A stretch of 64,000 bases of DNA from Pollenia angustigena (GCA_930367215.1 OV884059.1:29193882-29257881); one strand, 5' to 3'; positions 1 through 12,052 are shown, numbered from the stretch's first letter. The notes: generated by a model not told the origin, from the letters alone. Translations and numbers: made by a program.

Positions 1-64
1 TGCAAGAAGCCTTCTTCTCATGTACTTGGGACCCCTTGTATTGGGCATTATGCGGCAAAGGGCA
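1..64 (-). mobile_element. Inverted fragment of the R1-clade LINE reverse-transcriptase region
   Basis: The first 64 bases are the exact reverse complement of 3595-3658, inside ORF2 of the LINE that follows. The match ends at 64 and abuts the forward element. It may continue left of the window. It is either a 5' inversion made during target-primed reverse transcription (twin priming) or a second, opposite-strand copy cut by the window edge. Confidence 0.85.
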
Positions 65-1380
65 ATATCAATATTAATAACAACAACAAGAACAATAACA
101 ATACAAATAACAACAGCAACAGCAACATCGAAAATTGCATCGATAGAGCTGTAAGAAGTTCGGTAATTGTACCACCAGTACTGGCAACAGGCGTTAATTC
201 ACCGGCTAATACCAGTGATGGAAACGTTAATAACACGAAAATGCACAAACTGGGTGCAAAAGTATCCCAGTTAGTAGAGTTCTTAAAGGGAAGAACTAAT
301 GTACATAAGGAGATCGTCTCAATGTCGCTGGAAATACAAGCGATTTTTATGCAAGTGTCTGCAGATTTGCCCAAATCGGAAGTTCAAAATGAAACTGTAC
401 TAGTTGACGCAAACCCACAGACAGACGAAGTAGCACGTCCAAAATTATTACAAATGAACACTCCAAAGAGGAAAAGAGATTCGGAATCTCAGAGTCCAAA
501 AGGTGGAAAACCAAAGAAAAAGAAAAATGTACTAACCCAACAGCAAACGAAGGAATGTAATGAACACGCGCAGAACGAAAATGTAGTTATCGCTAATACC
601 GAGTCTAAGTGGGAAACGGTAAAGCCTAAAGCAAGGAAAAAGAAAAGGCCACCACGGCCAGATGCCCTCGTCATCGAAACGCGCGGAGACACAACATATG
701 CGGATATCCTTAAAAAGGTGAAATCAGATCCAAAGTTGGCTAATCTTGGCAAAAACGTTAAGACTATCAAAAAAACCGCTAAAGGCGAACTGCTTATTGA
801 GCTAAATGGGCTAACCCAACAGAATACATATGAATTCAGTCAGTCTGTGGAAGAAGTAATTGGTACAGAGGCAGCTGTGCGAGTACGGACGCATGAAGTG
901 TTTATTGAAATTAAAGACATAGATGAGGTTACCACAAAAGAAGAGGTCTTCGAAGCTCTCGTTAGCCATTCCGTAGAATTTAAAGTACTGCAAACTACTG
1001 CAGTAAAGAGTATGAGAAAAGCGTATGGTGGTACACAAACTGCAACCATTGGAATGAATGCGATATTGGCAAACAAACTAATAGAGCTCTCAAGGATTCG
1101 TATAGGCTGGGTTATCTGTCGTATACGTGAAAAAATTGCACCTAGAAGGTGTTTCAAATGTTTGGATTTTGGCCATCCGACTGCAAAATGTAAAAGCCCA
1201 AATGACTTTACCTACAACTGTCTACGCTGTGGTGAAACTGGGCATAAGATAAAAGCCTGTAATAATGCGCCAAATTGCGTGCTCTGTAGGCTTACCTCAG
1301 GAAAAAGCGACCATACCACAGGTGCTAGGGTATGTCCTTTCTATTTTAAAGCACTGCAAAACTTGAAAAAACGCTTATGA
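65..1380 (+). CDS. R1-clade LINE ORF1 (Gag-like RNA-binding protein), 5' end missing
   Basis: This is the nucleocapsid-like first ORF of a non-LTR retrotransposon, which in this clade coats the element RNA. The first ATG in frame is at 241 (379 aa), but the frame is open back to base 1 with an Asn-rich stretch at 67-130, so the true start was probably lost at the junction at 64. A basic Lys/Arg-rich, low-complexity N-terminal half is followed by a conserved central domain. The C-terminus carries three CCHC-type zinc knuckles, beginning CFKCLDFGHPTAKC near residue 305, then CLRCGETGHKIKAC, then a third starting CVLC. This triple-knuckle layout is typical of R1, I and jockey ORF1 proteins. The stop overlaps the ORF2 start as ATGA, the usual R1-clade arrangement. 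Confidence 0.85.
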
Positions 1381-4348
1381 AATTGCTCCAGTTAAATCTT
1401 AATCACTGCCGAGCTGCTCAAGACCTATTGGATCAAACTGTACGCGAGTTAAATATTGACGTTGCACTTCTTAGTGAACCATACTGCTGTTTCGTTTCCC
1501 CAAAATGGGCCAGTGATAACACAGGTACATCTGCTATCTGGTCTATACAGAAACAAATGTCTCAGAACATGTCCGTGTTAAACGAAGATGGGTTTACTAG
1601 TGCAACTGTAAGTGGAATATGCATATATAGTTGCTATATACCACCTAGATATACGGATGATGACTTCCGAGTGATCATTATGAGACTGGTGTCCGATGCT
1701 CTCAGCAAGGACAAGGTAATAATAGCAGGGGACTTTAATGCTTGGGCTACAGAATGGGGTTGTCCAATCACTAACACAAGAGGAAATATTCTTCTGGAAT
1801 CATTTAGTGCACTTGATGTTGTACTCTTAAATATGGGGAGTGAACAAACATTTAATAGAAATGGTGGAGGGTCCACAATAGATATAGCTTTTGCGAGCTC
1901 AAACATAGCTCATCGAATAAACTGGTCCATCAGTGATATTTACACACATAGTGATCACTATGCCATCATTATGGATATTGCCGATACTGTACGGCATAAC
2001 AACAGCATGCAGAAACGCACATCATTAAGCTGGAAGACCAAAACCTTTGACCGCGATATATTTAACATGTGTATATTAGACAATACATTAAATGGTTCAC
2101 CCGCAAACATGGCAGAACAATTTATAAACCAATTGACATATTCATGCAATGCCTCTATGAAAAGAAAGAGACAGGGCCCAAATAAAACACCAGTATACTG
2201 GTGGAACGAAGAGATTGCTCAGTTGCGCAGGGAATGCATCCACGCGAGAAGAATTTATGTAAGGCGAAGAGGCACACTGGATAGTACCTTATACCACCAA
2301 GAGCTAAAGGTCAAGAAAAAAGCGCTCAAAAATGCGATACGTCATAGCAAAAGAGCAAGTTTCTTAAAAATTTGCGACGAGGTAGATAAGAATCCTTTTG
2401 GATTGGCTTACAAACTTGTGACAAAAAAAATAAACTGTCATTTCGCTGCACCACCCAGGGAATCCGGTACGTTAGAGGGAATAGTGAAACACCTGTTTCC
2501 AGATCTTGGTACGACCCCATGGGAACACGGTTTTCCTGATCAATTATTTGACTTTCCTTTAGTTACATCATCTGAGATACAGCAAGCTGCTTCCAAATTC
2601 CATGACAGAAAATCCCCAGGACCAGATGGTATACCAAACATAATCTTAAAACATGTTGCTAAGCACTTCCCTGAGCAACTTGTTCAAATAGTTAATGCCT
2701 GCCTACGACATGGATCATTTAAAAAATATGGAAAAGGCAACGACTCGTTTTACTCCCTAAGGAAAATAAGCCCTTGGACAACCCATCGTCCTATCGACCC
2801 ATATGTATGATAGACACGTGTGGGAAGCTATTGGAAAGCATTATATGCAGAAGACTAGAAGCCAGTATTGAGATGGAGGGCGGCCTTTCCGAAACTCAGT
2901 TTGGTTTCAGAAGAGGTAAATCCACAATGGATGCTATAAAGATAGTAGTTGATACGGCTAAGAACGCTATAAAAGGGAAAAAATGGAAAAATGGCACCAA
3001 AAAATACTGCGTTGTTGTTACCTTGGACGTAAAAAATGCCTTTAATACAGCCAAGTGGAATAAAATTGTGGATGCGCTAATTCATTCAAATGTTCCAAAC
3101 TACTTGATAGCGATAATCAAGGACTACTTCAGGGATAGAATACTGCTATATGACACAGACGATGGTGTAAAAGAGTATAAGGTTACAGGAGGCGTGCCAC
3201 AAGGCTCGGTTCTTGGTCCAATACTTTGGAACATAATGTACGATGGAGTGCTACGAATAAAACTACCAGAAAACGTGAAAATCGTCGGTTTCGCTGACGA
3301 TATAGCTTTGATAGCTGTAGCAAAACAAATTGAAGAGGCAACAACTATATCAAATAGTAGCATACACCTAGTCCGCTCATGGCTAGACTCAATGGGACTG
3401 ACTCTAGCCGAACATAAAACGGAGGCAGTTCTCATAAGTAGTCGAAAAATCAGAGAGAGTATTACTCTTACGATTGGAAATTGCACAGTTGAAACTAAAG
3501 GGCATTTGAAATATCTAGGCTTAATTATCGACGATCGCCTTACCTTCAAGAAACATCTAGAGTATATAGGAACAAAAGCAAGAGGTACATGTACTGCCCT
3601 TTGCCGCATAATGCCCAATACAAGGGGTCCCAAGTACATGAGAAGAAGGCTTCTTGCAGGGGTTGTAAGAAGTATTATAATGTATGCTGCTCCTATATGG
3701 GCAGAATCAACAAAGTTTCGTTCATATCGAAATAACATAACGTCTGTGTGCAGATTGGCATGTCTTCGTGTTAGTTGCGCATTCCGAACGGTGTCAGATG
3801 AAGCCGCATCAGTAATATCGGGTATCGTGCCTATTGATTTACAAGCCAAGGAAGCGGAGGAAATATTCTCATGCAAAGGCGAATCAGAAATTGAGCCTCT
3901 ACGCCAGATGGCAAAAAGTAGACGCATGGATAATTGGCAAAGGCAGTGGTCAACATCTACTAAGGGTAGATGGACATGGGAAATCATTCCCGACGTTCGT
4001 GCCTGGGTAGAACGGAAACATGGTGATATAGATTTTTACATAACACAGTTCTTGAGTGGACATGGTTGTTTTAGGGCATACCTGTATCGCTTTGGTCGTG
4101 AAAGTGACCCATATTGTCCAAGTTGTTATAACGTAAACGAAGATGCAAAACATGTATTTTTCGAGTGTTAGCGATTTGTCACTGAGAGAAGGGAAGTTGA
4201 AGAGAAAGTTGGTATTAATATGAGCCCGGGAAATGTGGCTCAGATTATGTTAAGTTCCCAGGAAAACTGGGCATATGTGTGTTATTTCGCGAAATCGGTT
4301 ATTCGGGAGCTCCGAAGGCAGGAAGACATTCGCAGAAGAAATATCTAG
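1377..4348 (+). pseudogene. R1-clade (Waldo-like) LINE ORF2: endonuclease and reverse transcriptase, one frameshift and one stop
   Basis: ORF2 would nick target DNA and reverse-transcribe the element. It opens with the R1-clade signature LQLNLNHCRAAQDLL. An APE-type endonuclease follows (AGDFNAWATEWG near residue 121, THSDHYAI near residue 194). The reverse transcriptase has GVPQGSVLGP (near 3192) and FADDIAL (near 3291). A C-terminal Cys-His motif ends near 4168. Two lesions are visible. The reading frame shifts at the A-run 2721-2726, consistent with loss of one A, so two overlapping frames (1377-2810 and 2774 onward) are needed. A TAG at 4169-4171 interrupts the Cys-rich tail, whose frame otherwise runs to the TAG at 4346-4348. 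The copy looks young but inactive. R1-clade membership is fairly sure; the Waldo subfamily is inferred from the (ACAT)n tail. Confidence 0.85.
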
Positions 4349-4532
4349 TTCATTGGTGACCTACACCAATCCCTCCCTACGAGGAAGTGCTTAACGGTGG
4401 TGCCGCGGGGATCATGGACAAGTAGCAGGGGTGTTTTAGCGAGTTAAAGTCTCGCACAAAGTCTTTCGATGATTTCACCTCTATAAAAAAAAAAAAAAAA
4501 AAAAAAACATACATACATACATACATACATAC
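4349..4532 (+). mobile_element. 3' UTR and tail of the R1-clade LINE
   Basis: The UTR carries a short hairpin-like segment (GTTTTAGCGAGTTAAAGTC at 4434-4452) near the 3' end. A run of about 22 A then leads straight into about six CATA units. Hairpins of this form just before the tail are common in R1-clade elements (from memory of the family). Confidence 0.7.
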
Positions 4533-4743
4533 ACGTGAACGTGAACCAAAAAAAAAACGTAAAACCAGATGGACGCGGCAAACTGTGCCACTCACCCTGC
4601 GAAGTAATACCTAACGGCAGTCCCGCAGGGTGTGGATTTGACGGTGGAGGTGGTTTTAGTCGGTAAAAATCCGACATACCCGCCTGGGACCTATTGAAGG
4701 TTTCCACCTCCAACACAAAAAAAAAAAAAAAAAAAAAAAAAAA
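4533..4743 (+). mobile_element. 5'-truncated 3' end of a second R1-clade LINE
   Basis: After the first (CATA) tract there is no coding sequence, only about 170 bp resembling a LINE 3' UTR. It contains GGTTTTAGTCGGTAAAAATC (near 4652), the counterpart of the hairpin in the preceding element, then about 26 A and a long CATA tract. The sequence differs too much from 4349-4500 to be a duplication of it. It is probably a different family that also ends in the same microsatellite. Confidence 0.65.
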
Positions 4744-5047
4744 ACATACATACATACATACATACATACATACATACATACATACATACATACATACATA
4801 CATACATACATACATACATACATACATACATACATACATACATACATACATACATACATACATACATACATACATACATACATACATACATACATACATA
4901 CATACATACATACATACATACATACATACATACATACATACATACATACATACATACATACATACATACATACATACATACATACATACATACATACATA
5001 CATACATACATACATACATACATACAAACATACATACATACATACAT
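4744..5047. repeat. (CATA)n / (ACAT)n microsatellite, about 75 units
   Basis: Nearly perfect tetranucleotide array of about 300 bp with one variant unit (CAAA) near 5025. Several spurious ORFs of repeated CMYV or THTYI residues run through it and are not genes. Confidence 0.98.
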
Positions 5048-5196
5048 TTGTATATTTTTTAATAAGAGCACACAATGTTTAAAATTCTTTCGAGCATGCT
5101 GTAACAGTGAATAGCAAATTTTTATTTGAAAGTCAACAACAAATTTCGAGTTTTAGATAAAATCGTTGTTAAAATTACCGTTTTTACAGCAGTTTG

Positions 5197-8100
5197 TTAA
5201 ACTAAACCCATTAACAGAAGAAAAACTGCAAAATAAAAAACATTTAAAGCTGCCTTTAATCTAAAAGACGAGTTTCTAGTCCATGTGAAAGTATCCAAAT
5301 TATGGGTATTTTTAACAGTACTGTAGTAATTCGCCCAAATGCCAAAAGTTAATAAGTCCTGCTGGGGTGTGTTTAAACTAATTTGTATATTAGTTGTTGT
5401 GGGGCTGAAAAAGAGTTTAATTGATAATAAAACATTATTAATCTATTATTTTTTTTTTTTTGTCTCTACTTACTTTTCTTTTTCCACCCACTTAAAACTT
5501 TGCACAGTCAAAGGCAACATTACCGCATTTAACGTGCTGGGCATAACCAAGCGCTTATCAGATTTTACAAAGTTGCCCGTTATATTTATGGCACTAAAAT
5601 AGTACTTATTGCCTACTAAAACACTTTCCGGAAAGATATAACCGCATGTATGCAATTCACTACCAGTGCAAGTAATTAAAGCACAAACACTTTGATTGCT
5701 GCTATCCATGCTTTGGAACGTTGTCTGGGAACCACTAAAAGCTGCCAATCGGTAACGGTACGTTGAATGCTTTAACGAATTCGCAATTTTTATCCTCTGC
5801 ATTTGAAAGCTGCAGCAGAAATTATGGTGACATAAAACCTCATCCACTTGGATAAAGTTTTCATCTAATAAAGTAGTATTAAATATATCCACATTATAAT
5901 CACGCAATAAAGCCAATTTTGTATAACGATTACTATCCAAAGATGGCTCAAATAAGGGCTCAGCTACTACTGGTAATTGGTAGTTTGGCAAATATTGGCG
6001 TTTAGTAACTTTGGCCTTAAGCACTTGAGTAGTAGGTTCTTCATTTATTACAGCAGTAAGGCGACCTAAGCGGCCAGCATAAATACCAGAACCAGAATTT
6101 TTACCTTTAGGATTACTGCTATCAGCAGCTAGCAAATTAACATCGTTGGCAAAAGCCCAACTTTCTTGTAGCTGGACAGCTTTTAAAAAAATTGGAAAAA
6201 ATGAGTATCTACCAAAAAAAAAAAAAAATAAATATTGTACGGCCGTATTTATAACCTAAATTTAGCCAGTGCTTATACAAACAACGGTCTGCTAACTAGC
6301 AAACTGATGAGGATAAGCAGAGAGTTAGCAAAGAGTTTATTTAAAACCAATTTTTAGCAGTCAAAAATAATTTGAATATCAACTCTGAAAAGTGTTGTGT
6401 ACAGCAGTATTGCCAATCCATGTGTTATTACACATATTGTGTGTAATTTTTAATTGCATGTGTAGACCATGTGTAATTAGTTTTATGTGTAATTTCACTT
6501 TAAAATCCATTTTTTCATTAATTTTTGACAGTGAAGATTTTCTCTTCGAACATTGAGTTTTAGAAATGTTTTTTTTCAGTATCCATAACAAACAAAATTG
6601 TTTTTTACACCCTGACGTTTTTTTTTCACTTTCCATCTCCACGAGCAATACTCTACTGTCATATTGTATTTCCAAGGCCCTAATTGTGTAAAACGGAACG
6701 CAACGCCAAAACTTGCATTAAAAGCAAAAACAATGAAACAAATTTGTCATAATTTTGTTGTTGCTTTCTACAGGAAAATTTTGCAGTGTTTAAAATTTAA
6801 AAATCCAATATGAATTTCTGCAGAAAACAACAACAAAATTATGAAATATTTTTGATTTTATTTTTGTTTTCAATGTAATTTTTGTCGTAGCGTTTGCGTT
6901 TTACACAATAAGGGCCTTAATCTGCCCACACACGAGTGACTTGTGCGTGTGATTTGTTCGCGCTCAGCGTCTTTACTTGCTAATGAAGCTGTGCAATTCT
7001 TTCATTTTAGAGCACAACGAAACGTCAAATTGTATCTACTTAGGTTTGAACAAAAAAATTTTTTGTGCTGTTTTTCCGCCGACGTAACTGCTTATGATCG
7101 GAAATAAATACTGCGCGTGGATACGTAATGTTAAACAACATGTTCGTCCAGTTCTTTCTTACTACAGCAATTGGTAAACTTTGTTTTTTTTTTCTTTTTT
7201 TTTTTGTAAAACTAATGGTTTAATTGCAAATAAGGAATATCAATAAGGCTTTGCAAGGCGAATTCAATCTAGCAAAGATATTTTTTTGAATTGCGTGTAT
7301 AATTTCCGAATTCCTTATTGGCAACACTGGTGTAAAGCCGACTATTTATTGGATAATGCTATGGTGTATTTGTTGACATTTATGTTAAAATTTTTCCCCC
7401 AAATTGGTTTACAAAATTACGTGTACACAAAACAGCACAGTAAGCATTTGATTAATAGTTAACATAAGTTTAGCAAATGGATAAGAAACACTCTATAAAT
7501 AATACCCATTCTAAATTCATGCTTAGTTTTGGTTATAAATACGGCTGTTAATTTGTAAATATAAATACCTGTCAAAAATGGCAATTCCGAGAACCAATAA
7601 GTAGGATAAATTATATCGGTAATATTTAATTGTCTAACCAAAACTTGAGCCGGTTCATAAAACAACATATCAAAGCAGATAAAATGGCCAAAAGTAACAC
7701 CAAAATCCGTAGTAAATGTAGCTAATTCAGGTTGTGGCAAAACATTTTCCCTTAGCCACTCGGTACCATACAAATGCGTCTTTCGGTAACGAGATATAAC
7801 CCTACCCTCACGATCGAACACTACATTAGTATTGAATTTTCTCAAACCATCTTCACTGCAGTGTTCTTCTGCTAAAGAACAAGGAAACTTTTCCACTACA
7901 TTAATCACCACATATAATTTACGACTGCGTATGGCACAGGATAACTGTGTTAAGAAAAAATGATAATTTGGTATTTCACAGGGTACTATTCTATCCTTAG
8001 GATCTGGTACATAAGTTGTCGTATCCATGTTGTTCAAAACAAACTCGGGAAATACTAAAATATCCAAATCCTTTGACTCGTCCGATTCTATGATATCTTT

Positions 8101-8338
8101 CATGCGCTTTAAATTATCTTTTACCAAAGCCATGCCAAGGCCATTCTGGGCGGGTATAAACTCTACTACACCAGCATTGTAAGTAGGATCAGTGGTTAAG
8201 GATAACTTATAACAAAACACATATTTTAAAGTTTTTTTTTATACCCAGTATAATTTTGGTTTCTTTAAGTTAACATACCTGCTGGGATAACTGCACTGTT
8301 GCCACCACTAAGAATATGATTTTGAACACTGAGACCAT
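5197..8338 (-). CDS. Vanin-like pantetheine hydrolase / biotinidase family protein (copy 1, complete)
   Basis: Four exons on the minus strand: 8338-8279, 8205-7569, 6179-5474 and 5404-5197. All junctions are GT-AG and phase-consistent, giving 536 aa. Exon 1 encodes a signal peptide (hydrophobic core FKIIFLVVATVQL). The rest is a nitrilase-fold hydrolase with the Glu-Lys-Cys triad intact: Glu74 in VFPEF, Lys162 in YRKTHLYG, Cys197 in FICFDML. The vanin-type base domain follows. The last 16 residues are hydrophobic, as expected for a GPI-anchor signal. Several Asn-X-Ser/Thr sites suggest a glycosylated cell-surface enzyme. Vertebrate vanins release pantothenate and cysteamine from pantetheine; the fly substrate is unproven. 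Intron 2 (1.39 kb) holds a MITE. A possible AATAAA lies on the minus strand at 5126-5121. Family call strong, substrate uncertain. Confidence 0.9.
6674..6918. mobile_element. MITE with AGGCCC terminal inverted repeats, inside vanin intron 2
   Basis: The ends read AAGGCCCTAATTGTGTAAAA and, reversed, AAGGCCCTTATTGTGTAAAA, about 245 bp apart. The internal segments are AT-rich and also roughly inverted. The matching intron of vanin copy 2 keeps only the left terminus (14723-14755), so there the element was lost together with neighbouring intron sequence. Confidence 0.75.
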
Positions 8339-8436
8339 TCTTTACAGTTTGCTGGTCTTTCTAAGACTAATTTTAAATTTAAATAATTAATTGTAATTAC
8401 TACTTTGATTTTTATTTAATTTCTTGTTAAGCCTAA

Positions 8437-8481
8437 AATTTTATCTTTTCGGAAAATATTCTGTATAGCGTTATCTTTTTA
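8437..8481 (-). promoter_or_regulatory. Candidate promoter segment of vanin copy 1 with two GATA-type sites
   Basis: TTATCTT occurs at 8441-8447 and 8471-8477 (AAGATAA on the coding strand), about 105-140 bp upstream of the ATG. Both sites recur at the same spacing upstream of copy 2. Sequence identity between the copies ends just past the second site. GATA factors often drive fly gut and fat-body genes; binding here is inference. Confidence 0.4.
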
Positions 8482-8967
8482 TAAAAAGATGAAGGTATGT
8501 GGGTTTTTGTTTAATACTCGAGCATTTCATTAGTCTACTTTATTGGCAAGAATGAAAATATATTATTATTATTATTTCTTGCCTTTAGAGTTATTATTAA
8601 GATAAGTATGTATGTATATTTTATCAACAAAGTTAATAAAAGTGATTATCTTATGTATGTATGCATGTTTGTTTCTTTCTTTATGAAAGCCTATCCTACC
8701 ATACTTAAATGAGTATGTATTTTTTTTTTTTTAATAAAACCTCACGAAAATTTTAAGATTTCGACAGTTATTAGATAAAAGGTGCGTTCGAGTACCCAAA
8801 AGTGTTTACTATTTTTTAATAACTATTTACTATTTGTTTACTGAAATGAGAACACAAATTATTTCTTGTTGTAGTTTTTCTTTTGGCCAGAGGGATGAAT
8901 TTATGATTTATAATTTATTTCTGTTCCACGTGCATAACGAAAGAGTCCAAACTTGCACAAAGTTACT
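8482..8967. other. Intergenic, no gene seen
   Basis: AT-rich sequence with short GTAT/ATT microsatellite stretches near 8565-8660. I see no coding signal or terminal repeat. Confidence 0.6.
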
Positions 8968-9185
8968 AAGTCTGTGTTCATACGGCTCATGTCTTATTGA
9001 CAAGATTGCTACTTTATAGGCGAGAGGGACGTTGTTTAATTTTGTTTTTGTTTTCAATATGAAATAAAACAAAATAAAAAACATATTGTCAACATGACAT
9101 GATTCATTTGAACGCCAATTCATGTTCAAAGAAGAAAAATGAAGAATCTTGTCAATAAGACATGAGCCGTATGAACTTAGACCTT
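8968..9185. mobile_element. MITE with about 40-bp terminal inverted repeats
   Basis: The segment TTCATACGGCTCATGTCTTA near 8978 reappears reversed near 9153-9172 and the match extends to the AAGATT/AATCTT ends. Total length is about 218 bp with an AT-rich core. Confidence 0.8.
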
Positions 9186-9217
9186 AAAGCGTTCAACATA
9201 ACAATTTGTGTGCAATT

Positions 9218-9414
9218 AAGGCCCAAATACACTTGTCAAATGCTTGTCCAGCCGGCGAATTCATCGTGTACGTGTGCTTGACGTAATATTCGCCGTCATA
9301 TCTAAATTTTTTTAATTTTCCATCCAGCATCGTCGGTGTGACACATACAAACACATTTTCACTAATACTACCACAATGCTTGATGAGTATTTTGATCAAT
9401 GTATTTGGGCCTTT
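9218..9414. mobile_element. Tourist/Harbinger-like MITE, 3-bp TTA target duplication
   Basis: The termini AGGCCCAAATACA and TGTATTTGGGCCT are inverted and flanked by TTA on both sides. The core contains GCATCGTCGGTGTGACACAT. A related copy with a matching core lies in opposite orientation at 28260-28465. Confidence 0.75.
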
Positions 9415-9765
9415 AAGAAAGTAATTGAGGGAATAAAAATTTGCACGAATTAATTTTTTTTTTTTTGGGTAAGTTCGGACAAGAATAAGTTAAGTTCCAA
9501 TTTCCTACTATTGATAAACTGAAGTTTATTGTTGATGGGATAAGCTATGCGTATGCGCATTTTACTGGTTGCTTAAGCCTGATCATCAGGAACCTTCATC
9601 CAAAGGTTTTAGAAAAACTAAATATATTAGTAGATAATTTCATTTTATTGATTGCAGTTCACTTTTACACAAATAATACTTAAGTTTAAGAGAGATGGTA
9701 AAATACCTTACAGCTATAATATTTTACTTATTGAACCAAAGGAGCATACTTAACCTAGGGTTTAC
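9415..9765. other. Intergenic, no gene seen
   Basis: AT-rich unique-looking sequence; nothing recognisable. Confidence 0.5.
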
Positions 9766-10097
9766 ACTTGCAAGTGCAAGTGCGAAAAACTCAATACACT
9801 CACACATTTTTACTAACACCATCGCATTTTTCGAACTTGCAGCCCAACTTGCAAGAGAATTTGCTTGCAAGTAAATTTTTGACACTTGCAGCAAGTAAAA
9901 TGAATGACAAATGAAGAAACAGTGTTACCATGGATGGCTTTTGTATAAATTTTCTAGTACCTAGTAATATAAAAGTTATGTTTATAGCGGATTTTCTGTG
10001 TATTTATAAAAAATAACACGTAAAAAAGAGAACAACTATACAACAACCCATCTCAATGGTAATTTTATCATAAAATTAAAATTTACTGATAATTTTT

Positions 10098-10190
10098 CAT
10101 TCTTGACTCAATCTGGGCTCGAACCCAGGCGTTTTTACGGACAGGTTACCCTGACATGTTTCGATTGCAACCACTCAATCTCCTCAGAGG
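10098..10190 (-). repeat. tRNA-like (SINE-type) segment of a terminal-inverted-repeat family
   Basis: On the minus strand GAGTGGTTGCAATCG (A-box-like, as in serine/leucine tRNAs) is followed by GGGTTCGAGCCCA (B-box-like). The same block occurs twice in the palindrome at 47158-47616, and a relative occurs split at 18430/20500. It is not a functional tRNA: I cannot draw matching acceptor and anticodon arms. Confidence 0.5.
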
Positions 10191-10550
10191 GCTTGCCGTT
10201 TAACACTCGCAGCCATCGACGACTGCTGACGTCATTAGTCAAACATCAATCCTTAAACCAAATTGTATTTAACCTTTGGTAGATCGAAATTTGCTTTGAA
10301 TGATTAACTATTTAACTTATTTTACATGTTCTTCCTTTACTTCTGTTTTTTCGTACTTTTGTCAAGAATTCTTCTTGAAGTTCAAAGTACATATTTTGTT
10401 TTTTTCTTCCATTATTTTTGTCTTTCTTTTTCTTGCTGACCTTTTCAGCACAACTTGAAGGACAAATGCAAACATAGAGCTCGTGCCTTAGCTTTAACAA
10501 TAATTAGTATTGTGGTTATTTTGTTGAACTATTTATGGTTTTTAATCCAA

Positions 10551-10739
10551 ATTTTTAATATTTTTAATTAGGCTTAAGTTTATCAAATTTAATTTTCATT
10601 AAATTATTTTTATGAAGAAAGGAATTTTACAACATGAAAATTAATTAAAATTTACTGATAATTTTCTTTCTTCATAAAAATAATTTAATGAAAATTAAAT
10701 TTGATGAACTTAAGCCTAATTAAAAATATTAATTAACAT
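10551..10739. repeat. Palindromic AT-rich terminal segment (foldback)
   Basis: TAATTAGGCTTAAGTTTATC near 10566 is mirrored by GATGAACTTAAGCCTAATTA near 10702, with about 85-bp arms around TTTTACAACATG. The same arm sequence forms both ends of the 47158-47616 palindrome and part of 18165-18420. Confidence 0.8.
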
Positions 10740-11159
10740 AATTTTTTCATCAAGATGGACCACAAATTAAATAAAGAATGAATTATTAAATTTATTTTGT
10801 TATAACTTGTTAATATTTTTAACATGGTAATGCTGTTAAACCGAAAAACAAAGTTTTTTTTATAGGATGTTTTCGCTTCGAGAACATTTGAAAAATGAAC
10901 TTACAACTGACTGTGTAAACACTCAAGCTACTTGCAAGACTTTCGGCTTTTTCTTCGACTTTTTCGTTGATAATACGTATATACTACTTGCAAGTAATTA
11001 CTTGAATGTGTAAAGGCAGGGAAAATTAAACATAGAAACACGGGGAAGGAAAATTACATAAAAACCTTCAATAAATTAAGAAGTATAGATATATTATTTG
11101 AAATTAGCAATAGTTACAGTTTTAACATAAATAGTTTTTTTAACATAAATAGTGCTTTT

Positions 11160-12008
11160 TACTACAAGTATTAAAATTTAACATATGTTCTGTATGAACT
11201 TAGATTAAAAATAAATGTTTTATGAAAACAAGTTGCGAAGATGTCTGAATAAGTACAAGAGTTCTGAAATTTTTCAGTTATTTTTCCAATACGATCGATG
11301 ACAAGTTCAACATTACAAAGTCCATGGAGTCTGTTTGTGGAGTAACGCCACGGTGGATTCAAAATCATTTTAAGAAGTTTGTTCTGTCTAATCTGCAGTT
11401 TTTTGATGTGAGTTCTAGCGCAATGGCCTCATACTGGGCATGCATAAAATTATAGCCTAGAATATAGTTTTTACCAAAGTAACTTTATTATATGTACTAA
11501 GTTGAGATCTGCGATTAATAAGAGGGTATAATGTTCTGATACTAATATTAAACTTTCGTATTATGTGCATTACGTGATTGTTATAAGTTAGACGTTTATC
11601 AAGAGTTACACCTAAATATTTAATATTGTCAGACCAGGGTATATCTATACCATTTAAAAATAAGTTGGAGCTAGGGAGATTACTACATGAACTTCTTTTC
11701 CTTGTAAAAAAGATAGCTTGTGATTTTCCTGCATTAATTTTGATTTTCCATTTAGTAAAGTAATGACATAAGCTATTGAGGGCAGATTGCATATTGCCGA
11801 TTATTATTTCTGGTGAAGACCCAGAGCTATAAATAGCAGTATCATCCGCAAAAAAAGCATAGTTACATGAGTCCAGCATAGGAATATCAGAGCAGTATAT
11901 AATGTAAAGTACTGGCCCTAGTACCGAGCCTTGAGGTACACCAGCCATTATGTATATAGCCACATAAAATGAACGGTTACAGAGAAAACTTTCTATAATG
12001 TTAATCAA
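11160..12008 (-). pseudogene. Jockey-type LINE ORF2 fragment (reverse transcriptase C-terminal half)
   Basis: Minus-strand ORF 12008-11457 (183 aa) shows GVPQGSVLGPVLYIIYCSDI, then FADDTAIYSSG and the jockey-like WKIKINAGKSQAIFF. After a frame break the C-terminal part (LNPPWRYSTNRLHG) continues at about 11368-11171. The 5' part is absent. The match is to the jockey clade by motif; the family is not identified. Confidence 0.85.
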
Positions 12009-12052
12009 GTATGGGGGGAAGCTTAATCTAATTTTTTACGCTCTTATCTGTT

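Larger units (their letters stand above)
9766..11016. mobile_element. Degenerate element bounded by TTTACAC inverted ends, rich in CTTGCAAGT motifs
   Basis: The left end reads GTTTACACTTGCAAGTGCAA. The right end reversed reads TTTACACATTCAAGTAATTACTTGCAAGT. ACTTGCAAG-type motifs recur in both flanks (9766-9900 and 10920-11010). The middle holds the tRNA-like repeat family at 10040-10740. The boundaries and single-element origin are inference. Confidence 0.4.

Noticed and set aside
3124..3987. 287-aa minus-strand ORF
   Set aside because: It is the antisense shadow of the LINE reverse transcriptase.
4444..5075. ORFs of up to 199 aa reading CMYV or THTYI repeats on both strands
   Set aside because: They are translations of the (CATA)n microsatellite and have no coding basis.
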